Shown: positions 17,487-24,446 of the stretch, in pieces
Layout of the letters: every line of letters begins with the position of its first letter
How positions within the stretch are numbered: the first letter of the stretch is position 1
NCBI GenBank assembly: GCA_964526565.1
Contig: CAZGMC010000005.1
Coordinates: forward strand, 18,035-82,034
From: CAZGMC01 sp964526565
GTDB taxonomy: Bacteria > Pseudomonadota > Alphaproteobacteria > DSM-16000 > Inquilinaceae
Length of the DNA stretch: 64,000 nt
Reading direction: 5' to 3'
Program-made: the position numbers and the translations under genes
The notes under the pieces: generated by a model
Seen by the model: the letters and a program-made list of their open reading frames with translations, nothing else
The model's database searches: none
What the model was told of the DNA's origin: nothing

Positions 17487-17800
17487 GAAAGCTGCTCCAG
17501 GTCCTGCCGCTGATCCTGCCGACGCTGCTGTACCTGGCCTATGTCGTGATGCAGCGGCGGCGGGCGCGGGCCACCGGCGCCGACCCGCTGCCGTGGTGGG
17601 ACACGCGCACCGGCTTCTGGCTGGCCGTCACCGGCGTCGGGCTGTTCCTGGCCGTGCTGGCCGGCTGGGCCCTGACCGACGGCGCTCCGCCCGGCAGCAT
17701 CTATGTGCCGGAGCGCTATGTCGACGGCGAGCTGCAGCCGGGCTATTTCATCGCACCCGGCGGAGCCGACGAGGCGGACGGCATCGGCACGCGGCCGTGA
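17483..17800 (+). CDS. DUF6111-type small membrane protein
   Basis: A 105-residue protein with two predicted transmembrane helices, LLQVLPLILPTLLYLAYVVM (residues 4-23) and FWLAVTGVGLFLAVLAGWAL (residues 45-64). Between them is a basic loop with QRRRARATGADPLPWWDTR, and a C-terminal tail follows with GSIYVPERYVDGELQPGYF. The length, the PWW box and the genomic position between NUDIX and CCA transferase match the alphaproteobacterial DUF6111 family. It starts with GTG at 17483, overlapping the NUDIX stop, and ends in a GTGA overlap with cca. Its function is unknown. Confidence 0.75.
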   Translation: MRKLLQVLPLILPTLLYLAYVVMQRRRARATGADPLPWWDTRTGFWLAVTGVGLFLAVLAGWALTDGAPPGSIYVPERYVDGELQPGYFIAPGGADEADGIGTRP

Positions 17801-19038
17801 AGGTCGACCTGCCCTGGATGCACGAGCCGGCGACGCGGCGGGTGATCGCCGCGCTGGCGGCGAGCCCGGCGCCCGAGAGGACATCCGAGGCGGTGCCGGC
17901 GCGGTTCGTCGGCGGCTGCGTGCGCGATGCCCTGCTCGGCCGCATCGGTCCCGGCACCGACATCGACATCGCCACGCCGCTGCCGCCGCCGGCGGTGGCC
18001 GAGGCGCTGCAGCGCGCCGGCCTGCGCGCCATCCCCACCGGCATGAGCCACGGCACCGTCACGGCGTTGGACCCGGCCTCCCGCCGGACCTTCGAGATCA
18101 CCACCCTGCGCGTCGACGTGGAGACTGACGGCCGCCACGCCACGGTCGCCTTCACCGACGACTGGCGGGCCGACGCGGCGCGGCGCGACTTCACCATGAA
18201 TGCCCTGTCGGCCGACCCGGACGGCACCGTCCACGACTATTTCGGCGGCGTGGCGGACGCGCTGGCCGGGCGGGTGCGCTTCGTCGGCGACCCGGCCGAG
18301 CGGCTGGCGGAGGACTATCTGCGGCTGCTGCGCTTCTTCCGCTTCCACGCCCACTATGGCCGCGGCGCCCCGGACCCGGCGGCGCTGGCGGCGTGCCGCG
18401 CCCATGCGGCCGGGCTGGAGCGCATCTCCGGCGAGCGCATCCGGGTCGAGACCCTGAAGCTGCTGACGGCACCCGACCCGGCGCCGACCTGGCGGCTGAT
18501 GGCCGCGGCCGGGGTGGCCCGCCGCATCCTGGGCGAGCCTGGCGACGCTGATCGGCTGGCCGGGCTGGTGCGGGTCGAGGCGGCCGCCGATCCGCTGCGC
18601 CGCTTGGCCGCTCTGCGCAGCGGCAACGGCGCCGGCGCCCTGGCCGTGGCCGAGCGCCTGCGCTGCGCCAACGCCGAACGCGACCGCCTGGTGGCGATCG
18701 CCGCGCACGCCGGGGCGGTGCCGGCCGGCCTGGACCGGCGGTCCTTGCGCCGGCTGCTCTACCGCCTGGGCCGGCCCCTGGTCATCGACCTGATCCTGCT
18801 GGCCTGGGCGGCGGCCCCGGCCGACCGCCGCTTCGCCGCCCTGCTGGCCTGGGCCGAGGCGTGGCACCCGGTCACCCTGCCGGTCAAGGGCCGCGACGCG
18901 GTGGCCGCCGGGCTGCCGAAGGGCCCGGCCGTGGGCCAGGCCCTGCGCGCCGTCGAGGCCTGGTGGATCGAAAACGACTTCCAGCCCGACCGGCAGGCCT
19001 GCCTGGCCCGGCTGGGGGAACTGGCAGTGGAGAGGTAA
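17797..19038 (+). CDS. cca: CCA tRNA nucleotidyltransferase / poly(A) polymerase family
   Basis: This enzyme adds or repairs the CCA end of tRNAs. It has 413 residues from the GTG at 17797, which overlaps the DUF6111 stop as GTGA. An ATG six codons in is a possible alternative. The nucleotidyltransferase domain carries RFVGGCVRDALLGRIGPGTDIDIATPL, with the catalytic D-x-D, near residues 38-64. The RRDFTMNALSADPDG motif and the YLRLLRFFRFHAHYG tRNA-binding segment follow. Members of this family include poly(A) polymerases, but the gene context and the single copy favour CCA addition. It is the last gene of the four-gene chain. Confidence 0.93.
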   Translation: MKVDLPWMHEPATRRVIAALAASPAPERTSEAVPARFVGGCVRDALLGRIGPGTDIDIATPLPPPAVAEALQRAGLRAIPTGMSHGTVTALDPASRRTFEITTLRVDVETDGRHATVAFTDDWRADAARRDFTMNALSADPDGTVHDYFGGVADALAGRVRFVGDPAERLAEDYLRLLRFFRFHAHYGRGAPDPAALAACRAHAAGLERISGERIRVETLKLLTAPDPAPTWRLMAAAGVARRILGEPGDADRLAGLVRVEAAADPLRRLAALRSGNGAGALAVAERLRCANAERDRLVAIAAHAGAVPAGLDRRSLRRLLYRLGRPLVIDLILLAWAAAPADRRFAALLAWAEAWHPVTLPVKGRDAVAAGLPKGPAVGQALRAVEAWWIENDFQPDRQACLARLGELAVER

Positions 19039-19309
19039 GGGGGCCGGTGAAGGCTGGTAGCTTGCAGCGTATTCGCCGGAATGTTGTTCGCAATGACTGA
19101 TTTCGACAAAAGCATTTCCACTTCGGCCAGTCTCACTGTTTCCATTCTGCGAACGCCCTCAAGAAAATGTCTTCCCCGCGCAAGCGGGGACCTCGCCGGC
19201 ATTTGAACGGCCCCCCAAAATCGGCGGAGCGGATCGCTTGATTTTCCACTTTGCGGCGCATCCGACAGGCACTGGCAAGCGACGTGTGTCACTGCACCTG
19301 AGCAGCCCG
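19039..19309. other. Intergenic region with one REP-like hairpin
   Basis: A 271-base stretch between the converging cca and bluB genes. It is more A/T-rich than its surroundings. A TCCCCGC-GCAA-GCGGGGA hairpin (19173-19190) belongs to the class of short palindromes dispersed in many proteobacterial genomes. A related palindrome occurs at 20668-20696. It could serve as a bidirectional terminator. No gene is seen. Confidence 0.7.
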
Positions 19310-20017
19310 TCACCGTCGCACGATCTCGGTTCCCGCTCCGGTGCGCTGCTGCCAGCCGGCGCGTTCCAGTTCGGGGTCGGTGTGGGCCTCGTCGGGCCAG
19401 CCGACGCACAGCAGCGCGGTGAACGCCCATGCGGGCGGCACGTCCAGCTCGGCGGCCAGCGGTTCCGGCTCCAGGATCGACACCCAGCCGACGCCGACCC
19501 CGTGGCAGCGCGCCGCCAGCCAGAAGGTGTGCACCGCCGTCACGGTGGAATAGCGCAGCGTCTCCGGCATGGTGCGGCGGCCCAGGCCGTGGCCCTGGGC
19601 GGTGCCCTCGTCGGTGAACACGGCCAGCACCAGCGGCGCCTCGGCCAGGCCCGACAGCTTCAGCCCGGCATAGAGCTGCGCCCGCTCGCCGCGATAGCCG
19701 GCCAGCGCCTCGCCATTGGCGCGGCGGAAGTTGTCGAGCACGGCGCGGCGCCGCGCCGGCGTCTCGACCAGGACGAAGCGCCACGGCTGGCTGTTGCCGA
19801 CCGACGGCGCCAAGGCGGTCGCCGCCATGATCTCCTCGACCAGTGCCGGCGGCACCGGGTCGGTGCGGAACCGCCGCACGTCGCGGCGCCAGCGCAGCAG
19901 GGTAAGAAAGCCGTCCCGGAAGGCGGCGTCGAACTCCGGTCCGGCCGCCGGCGCCTGACCCGTGGCGGGCGGCGTTGCGATTGCCGGCGCGACCGTGGGC
20001 TTGGCGGCGGGGCGCAT
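19310..20017 (-). CDS. bluB: 5,6-dimethylbenzimidazole synthase BluB
   Basis: BluB uses oxygen to fragment reduced FMN into 5,6-dimethylbenzimidazole, the lower ligand of vitamin B12. It has 235 residues with the nitroreductase fold. RRDVRRFRTDPVP is the flavin-binding start, APSVGNSQPWRFVLVE lies near residue 70, and the diagnostic BluB block MPETLRYSTVTAVHTFWLAARCHGVGVGWVSIL lies near residues 147-180. A Pro/Ala-rich tail of about 25 residues precedes the fold. It is read in the same direction as, and nine bases after, the rubredoxin-like gene. With cobS at 35.2 kb it indicates aerobic cobalamin synthesis. Confidence 0.93.
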   Translation of the reverse strand: MRPAAKPTVAPAIATPPATGQAPAAGPEFDAAFRDGFLTLLRWRRDVRRFRTDPVPPALVEEIMAATALAPSVGNSQPWRFVLVETPARRRAVLDNFRRANGEALAGYRGERAQLYAGLKLSGLAEAPLVLAVFTDEGTAQGHGLGRRTMPETLRYSTVTAVHTFWLAARCHGVGVGWVSILEPEPLAAELDVPPAWAFTALLCVGWPDEAHTDPELERAGWQQRTGAGTEIVRR

Positions 20018-20026
20018 GGCGCTGCC

Positions 20027-20335
20027 CTAGCCCAGCGGGATGAAACGGGCCTTGCCGGCGGCGCAGACCGGGCAGACCCAGTCGTCCGGCAGGTCGGCGA
20101 ACGGCGTGCCCGGCGCGATGCCGCCAGCCGGGTTGCCGCGCGCCGGATCATAGACGTACGGCAGGCAGTGCGGCTCGATGCAGATGTAGCGCTGCTCCGC
20201 CGCCGCCGCGGCGCGCGCCGGCCGGGCACCGGCGGCAAGGCCGAGGGAGGCGGCAGCCCCGCCGGCGAGCAGGCCGAGCAGGCGACGGCGGCCGGGGGCG
20301 TCGGCGGGGGCAGTGCAGATGCGGCGTGGGGGCAT
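20027..20335 (-). CDS. Tat-exported rubredoxin-like protein
   Basis: A 102-residue protein ending in a rubredoxin domain: YDPARGNPAGGIAPGTPFADLPDDWVCPVCAAGKARF. The second iron-binding pair (CPVC) is standard, but the first is CIEPHC, a CX4C spacing instead of the usual CX2C. Upstream is a twin-arginine signal, GRRRLLGLLAGGAAASLGLAAG, ending AxA, which predicts export to the periplasm. ATG 20335 is chosen because a GGAGGAGA ribosome-binding site precedes it; the open frame extends further upstream without support. It lies nine bases before bluB and is probably co-transcribed. Rubredoxins carry single electrons, and the partner here is unknown. Confidence 0.85.
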   Translation of the reverse strand: MPPRRICTAPADAPGRRRLLGLLAGGAAASLGLAAGARPARAAAAAEQRYICIEPHCLPYVYDPARGNPAGGIAPGTPFADLPDDWVCPVCAAGKARFIPLG

Positions 20336-20780
20336 GCGGAACGGTCTCCTCCGGCCGGATCGGGCGGCGCCATCCTGCCGCCGCCGTGCACGGCCCGCCG
20401 TGATCCGGATCAAGGGCGAGCGCCGCGGCGCCTTCGATCAGCGGCGACCATGCGCCGCGGCGGCGCCGGCGACAACCCCTGCCGGGGCAGGCCCGTCCGC
20501 GGCCGCGCGTGCCCGACAAGGCCGGCTCTGCGCGATCGGCGAGGACGGCACCGTGAAGAAATCCGCCGCCGGGATCGCAGCGAGACCATGGCGCAAGGTG
20601 GCGAGGGCATGCGGCGGGCGTCGCTTGCGCTCCGGCCGCCCTACGCTCTTGCCATCAAGATTGGTCATCCCCGCGAAGCCCGCGTTGGCGCGGGGACGAT
20701 ACTCTTGGTCGAACGAATCGCCCCGGTTGATCCAGCAGATGGGCGAGCGATGCCGGACACTCCCTGCCAGGCTCTGGTTG
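20336..20780. other. Intergenic region with a REP-like palindrome
   Basis: No gene is recognised in these 445 bases, which include the promoter side of the rubredoxin-bluB pair. A palindrome with 8-bp arms (20668-20675 with 20689-20696, 13-base loop) resembles the hairpin at 19173-19190. Confidence 0.6.
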
Positions 20781-20990
20781 CCAGGCTCTGGTCGGGCGAA
20801 ACACATCCTTGCCCATGGGAATATAATCCCTTAATNNNNNNNNNNNNNNNNNNNNNNNNNNNNNNNNNNNNNNNNNNNNNNNNNNNNNNNNNNNNNNNNN
20901 NNNNNNNNNNNNNNNNNNNNNNNNNNNNNNNNNNNCCAGGCTCTGGTCGGGCGAAACACATCCTTGCCCATGGGAATATAATCCCTTAAT
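20781..20990. repeat. 55-bp direct repeat bracketing a 100-N gap
   Basis: The 55 bases at 20781-20835 are repeated exactly at 20936-20990, and the 100-N gap (20836-20935) lies exactly between the two copies. This is the signature of two contig ends carrying the same terminal sequence that the assembler did not merge. The true sequence may contain one copy, or a longer repeat array. The unit itself is A/T-richer than the surroundings and has no coding sense. Confidence 0.9.
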
Positions 20991-21009
20991 GTGTGCTGCT
21001 GTGGACCAT

Positions 21010-21073
21010 GACGAGGGCAGGCGGCGACGAGGGCAGGCGGCGACGAGGGCAGGCGGCGACGAGGGCAGGCGGC
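21010..21073. repeat. 16-bp tandem repeat, 4 perfect copies
   Basis: GACGAGGGCAGGCGGC is repeated four times head to tail without variation, 20 bases after the repeat that flanks the assembly gap. The unit is not a multiple of three, so it does not look coding. Confidence 0.95.
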
Positions 21074-21450
21074 CATGCGCATTCGCCCGGACGGCTCGAT
21101 TTCATGCGCAAACGAGCAGCCGGCGCCGGCCGGCGCCGGGAGGTGTCGCCGGGCGTCGGCCGGATGAATGCACCACGCGGCGTTTCACGTTGCAGCTGTT
21201 GCGGAAAAGGAGAATCCCAATCAGGTCAACGGGTTCCTGCGCAACACGATGGTTGCGCAGCGTCGCGCCGGAGGCACACATGCACCATCCGCGACTCCCG
21301 TTGCACCTGTTGCGCGTGACGAAAAACTCTCTCAAATCAGGGAATTACCATGCAACAGACGGGTTGCGACCCGATGCGCCGGCAGTGTGCCCAAGAGCAG
21401 CGCCACCGCCCGGGTGCTCCCAGCCCCGGCTTCTGACCCGCCGCCGACGC
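21074..21450. other. Repeat-rich non-coding region with a hairpin
   Basis: No convincing gene. An 8-bp hairpin (21238-21245 with 21252-21259) and several degenerate GTTGCACCTGTTGCG-like words (near 21187 and 21299) are present. A minus-strand frame here (21102-21335) has Cys-Asn-rich segments that merely reflect these repeated words, so I do not call it. The stretch follows the M16 gene stop and may act as its transcription end. Confidence 0.55.
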
Positions 21451-22848
21451 TCAGCCGTCGCCGCCGGCCAGTTCGCGTTCGGCCAGGGCGGCCGCCGTGG
21501 TGCGCAGCTCCGGCCGGAAACCGGCCGGGGCGCCGGCCACAATGACCGTCAGCGCGTCGGGGGCGAGCAGCTCGGCGGCGACGCGGTTGACGTCGTCCAG
21601 CGTCACCGCCTCGATCAGGGCGTTGCGCCGGTTGACGTAGTCGATGCCGAGCCGATCGAGCTGCACCGAGCGCAGCACCGAGGCGATGCGGTCGGTGGAG
21701 GTGAACCGCAGCGGGTACGACCCGGTCAGGAACGTCCTGGCGTCCTCCAGCTCTGCCGCGGTCACGCCGTTCTCCGCCACGTCGCGCCAGATGTCGCGGA
21801 TGGCGGCGATCGCCTCCTCGACATTGGCGTTGGATGTGGCGCCGCCGGCCAGCATGACGCTGGCATGGTCGAAGTCGGCCAGGCTGCTGTACATGCCGTA
21901 GGTCAGGCCGCGCTCCTCGCGCAGCACCCGGTTCAGCCGCGACGTGAACCCGCTGCCGCCGATGATGTGGTTCAGCACATGGGCGGCATAGTAGTCGGGG
22001 TCGAGCCGGTCGATGCCGGGCTGGGTGACCAGCAGCACGCTCTGCGGCCCGGCCCGCTCGACCAGGATCTCGGCACCCTGGGCGGCCGGCGTGGTGTCGG
22101 CCAGCGCCGCCGGCGCCGCCGCGGCCGGCAGGCCGCCGAACACCTCGTCCAGCACCATGCCCAGCCGGTCGGGCGTGATGTCGCCGGTGACCGCCACGAC
22201 CAGGTTGTCCCGCGCCAGGCGGCGGTCGACGAAGCCGCGCAGGTCGTCGATGGTGATGGCGGTCAGGCTGGCCGCGGTGCCGCGCGACGGCCGGCCATAG
22301 GGATGGTCGGGGAAGGCCGCGTCGAACCAGGCGCGGCGCGTCATCCAGCCGGGGTCGGCGACGCGGCTGCGGATCTGGGCCAGCACGGCGGCGCGCATGC
22401 GGGCCACCGCATCGGCGTCGAAGCGCGGCTCGGTCAAGGCCAGGCGCAGCAGGTCGAACGCCTCATCGGCGTTCGGCGTGACCGTCTTCAGGCTGCCGTA
22501 GAAGGCATCCACCCCGGCGTCGAACGACAGGTCGATGGCCAGGTCGCTCAGCCGCTGCTGGAACGCGACGCTGCGGATGTCACCCGCCCCTTCGTCCAGC
22601 AGGACGGAGACCAGGTTGGCCAGGCCCTCGCGCCCCTCGGGATCGAGTGCCGTGCCGCCGCGGAAGGCGAAGGCCATGGAGACGACCGGCACGGTGTGGT
22701 CTTCGACCAGCCATGCCGCGATGCCGCCGGGGCTCTCGACCCGCTGGATGTCGATCGCCCGCGCCGGTGCCGCCGCCAGCAGCAGGCCCAGCGCCACAAG
22801 AGCGGCGGTCAGGACGCCGGCGCGCCCGGCATGAATGGCGGCGTTCAT
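21451..22848 (-). CDS. M16-family peptidase-like protein lacking the zinc motif
   Basis: A 465-residue exported M16 (insulinase/pitrilysin) homologue. The signal peptide is VLTAALVALGLLLAAAPARA. The position that should carry the HxxEH zinc site reads EGREGLANLVSVLLDEGAGD, so the catalytic motif is missing, as in the structural partner subunits of M16 pairs. The C-terminal M16 domain is intact, with GLTYGMYSSLADFDHASVMLAGGA. ATG 22848 overlaps the stop of the upstream active peptidase by four bases (ATGA), so the two are translationally coupled. The pair probably forms a periplasmic heterodimer that degrades peptides. Confidence 0.92.
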   Translation of the reverse strand: MNAAIHAGRAGVLTAALVALGLLLAAAPARAIDIQRVESPGGIAAWLVEDHTVPVVSMAFAFRGGTALDPEGREGLANLVSVLLDEGAGDIRSVAFQQRLSDLAIDLSFDAGVDAFYGSLKTVTPNADEAFDLLRLALTEPRFDADAVARMRAAVLAQIRSRVADPGWMTRRAWFDAAFPDHPYGRPSRGTAASLTAITIDDLRGFVDRRLARDNLVVAVTGDITPDRLGMVLDEVFGGLPAAAAPAALADTTPAAQGAEILVERAGPQSVLLVTQPGIDRLDPDYYAAHVLNHIIGGSGFTSRLNRVLREERGLTYGMYSSLADFDHASVMLAGGATSNANVEEAIAAIRDIWRDVAENGVTAAELEDARTFLTGSYPLRFTSTDRIASVLRSVQLDRLGIDYVNRRNALIEAVTLDDVNRVAAELLAPDALTVIVAGAPAGFRPELRTTAAALAERELAGGDG

Positions 22849-24308
22849 CGGCCTGCCTCCTCGATGGCGGTGGCCGGTACCGGCGGGGCGCCGGCGTCGG
22901 GCCCGGCGGCGGGCGGCATCAGGGCGACGTCGCCGGCGGTCGGCAGCAGGCGGCCGGTGACCGAGCGCTCCACCTGCAGCACCTGCCGCGCCGCCGCCAT
23001 CACCTGTTCGGCGGTGACGGCGCGGATGCGCTCCGGCCAAGTCTGGACCTCGTCCAGCGGCCGGCCGATGGCCAGCGCCGTGCCGATGGTGCGCGCCGGG
23101 CCGCCCAGGCTGTCACGGGCATAGACGGCATGCGTGGCCAGCCGTTCACGCGCCGCCACAAGCTCCTGCGGCTCGATCCCCTCGTCCAGCAGCCGGGCGA
23201 TCTCGGCATCGACCGCCGCCTGCACGTCGTCGAGGGCAGCGCCGGCGCCCGGCGTGACGAACACGGCGAACATGCTGTGGTCCAGGTCACTGGACGAGTA
23301 GTGGGAGCCGGCACCGACGGCCACGCCCTGGTCGACCACCAGCGCGCGGTACAGCCGGCTGCTGGCGCCGGCGCCCAGGATCTCGTTGAGCACCTGCACG
23401 GCATAGGGATCGCCGCCGGCGGGCTCGCCATAGCTCGGCGCCACATAGAAGCGCCGCCAGCTCGGCTGCTGCACGCCGTCGTCGCGGACCACGACGCTGC
23501 GCTCCGCCGCCAGGTCGGGTTCGCGCGGGCGGACGCGCGCGGGCACCGGCCGCGCCGGGATGGCGCCGTAGGTGCGCTCGGCCAGCGGCCGCAGCGTCCC
23601 GGCATCGATGTCGCCGGACACGACCAGCACGGCGTTGTTGGGCGTGTACCAGGTCCGGTAGAAGGCCATGGCGTCGTCCAGGGTCAGGTCGTCGATCTCG
23701 TGCGCCCAACCGATGATCGGCGTACCATAGGGGTGGTTCTGGAACAGGGCGGAGATCATCTGCTCGTTGAGGCGGGCCGACGGGTCGTTGTCGATGCGCT
23801 GGCGCCGTTCCTCGACGATGACGTCGCGCTCGATCAGGGCCCGCTCCGCGGTCAGCGCCAGGCCGGCCATGCGGTCGGCCTCCAGCTCCATCATCAGCGG
23901 CAGACGATCGACAGCGACGTTCTGGTAGTAGGCCGTGTAGTCCCAGCTGGTGAAGGCGTTCTGCTCGCCGCCATTGCGGGCGACGATCTCGCTGAACTCG
24001 CCCTCCGGCACGTCATCGGTGCCCAGGAACATCAGGTGTTCCAGGAAGTGGGCCACGCCCGACCGGCCCGGCGGCTCGTCGGCGGCGCCGACCCGGTACC
24101 AGACCATGTGGCTGACCACCGGCGCCGTGCGGTTGGTCACGACGACGACCTGCATGCCATTGTCCAGCGTGAACGTCTCGGCGTCGAACACGCGCGCCGC
24201 CGCCGGCGCGGCAAAGGCCCACAGGAACAAGGCGCCGACGGCAAGACCGACGCGCGCCAGACGGGACAGACCCGGCACAGACCACCTCCCACTCTGAAAC
24301 CCGGTCAT
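22845..24308 (-). CDS. M16-family zinc metallopeptidase (active subunit)
   Basis: A 487-residue periplasmic zinc protease of the insulinase family. After an N-terminal signal (GLAVGALFLWAFAAPAAA) comes the catalytic block GRSGVAHFLEHLMFLGTDDVPEGEFSE. The inverted zinc motif HxxEH lies near residue 85, and the third zinc ligand is expected in the downstream LIERDVIVEERRQRIDNDP segment. The C-terminal half carries the second M16 domain (GAGASSRLYRALV...VGAGSHYSS). It is followed with overlap by its inactive partner. In related genomes this pair tends to follow ileS-lspA-DUF3035; here a TetR regulator and an oxidoreductase lie between. Confidence 0.93.
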   Translation of the reverse strand: MTGFQSGRWSVPGLSRLARVGLAVGALFLWAFAAPAAARVFDAETFTLDNGMQVVVVTNRTAPVVSHMVWYRVGAADEPPGRSGVAHFLEHLMFLGTDDVPEGEFSEIVARNGGEQNAFTSWDYTAYYQNVAVDRLPLMMELEADRMAGLALTAERALIERDVIVEERRQRIDNDPSARLNEQMISALFQNHPYGTPIIGWAHEIDDLTLDDAMAFYRTWYTPNNAVLVVSGDIDAGTLRPLAERTYGAIPARPVPARVRPREPDLAAERSVVVRDDGVQQPSWRRFYVAPSYGEPAGGDPYAVQVLNEILGAGASSRLYRALVVDQGVAVGAGSHYSSSDLDHSMFAVFVTPGAGAALDDVQAAVDAEIARLLDEGIEPQELVAARERLATHAVYARDSLGGPARTIGTALAIGRPLDEVQTWPERIRAVTAEQVMAAARQVLQVERSVTGRLLPTAGDVALMPPAAGPDAGAPPVPATAIEEAGR

Positions 24309-24405
24309 TCAACTGAGGTCGCCGCACGCGGAAATCAAACCGGCACGGGCATTTCGATCGTCCGGTCCACCGGTGCGGCCGGTTCCACCGATGGCGGGGA
24401 CGGTC

Positions 24406-24439
24406 TCTTGAGCAATCACATATTCTTGAGCAATCATAT
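24406..24439. repeat. Two-copy 18-bp direct repeat upstream of the M16 pair
   Basis: TCTTGAGCAATCACATAT (24406-24423) is repeated almost exactly at 24424-24439, head to tail, in an A/T-rich pocket about 100 bases upstream of the M16 start and just beyond the oxidoreductase stop. It could be a regulator-binding site for the M16 genes, or simple duplication. Confidence 0.6.
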
Positions 24440-24446
24440 CGGCGCC

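Noticed and set aside
21102..21335. Cys/Asn-rich 77-codon minus-strand frame
   Set aside because: Its repeated CNGSRG/CNVKRR words come from short DNA repeats and a hairpin; no start signal or family is evident.
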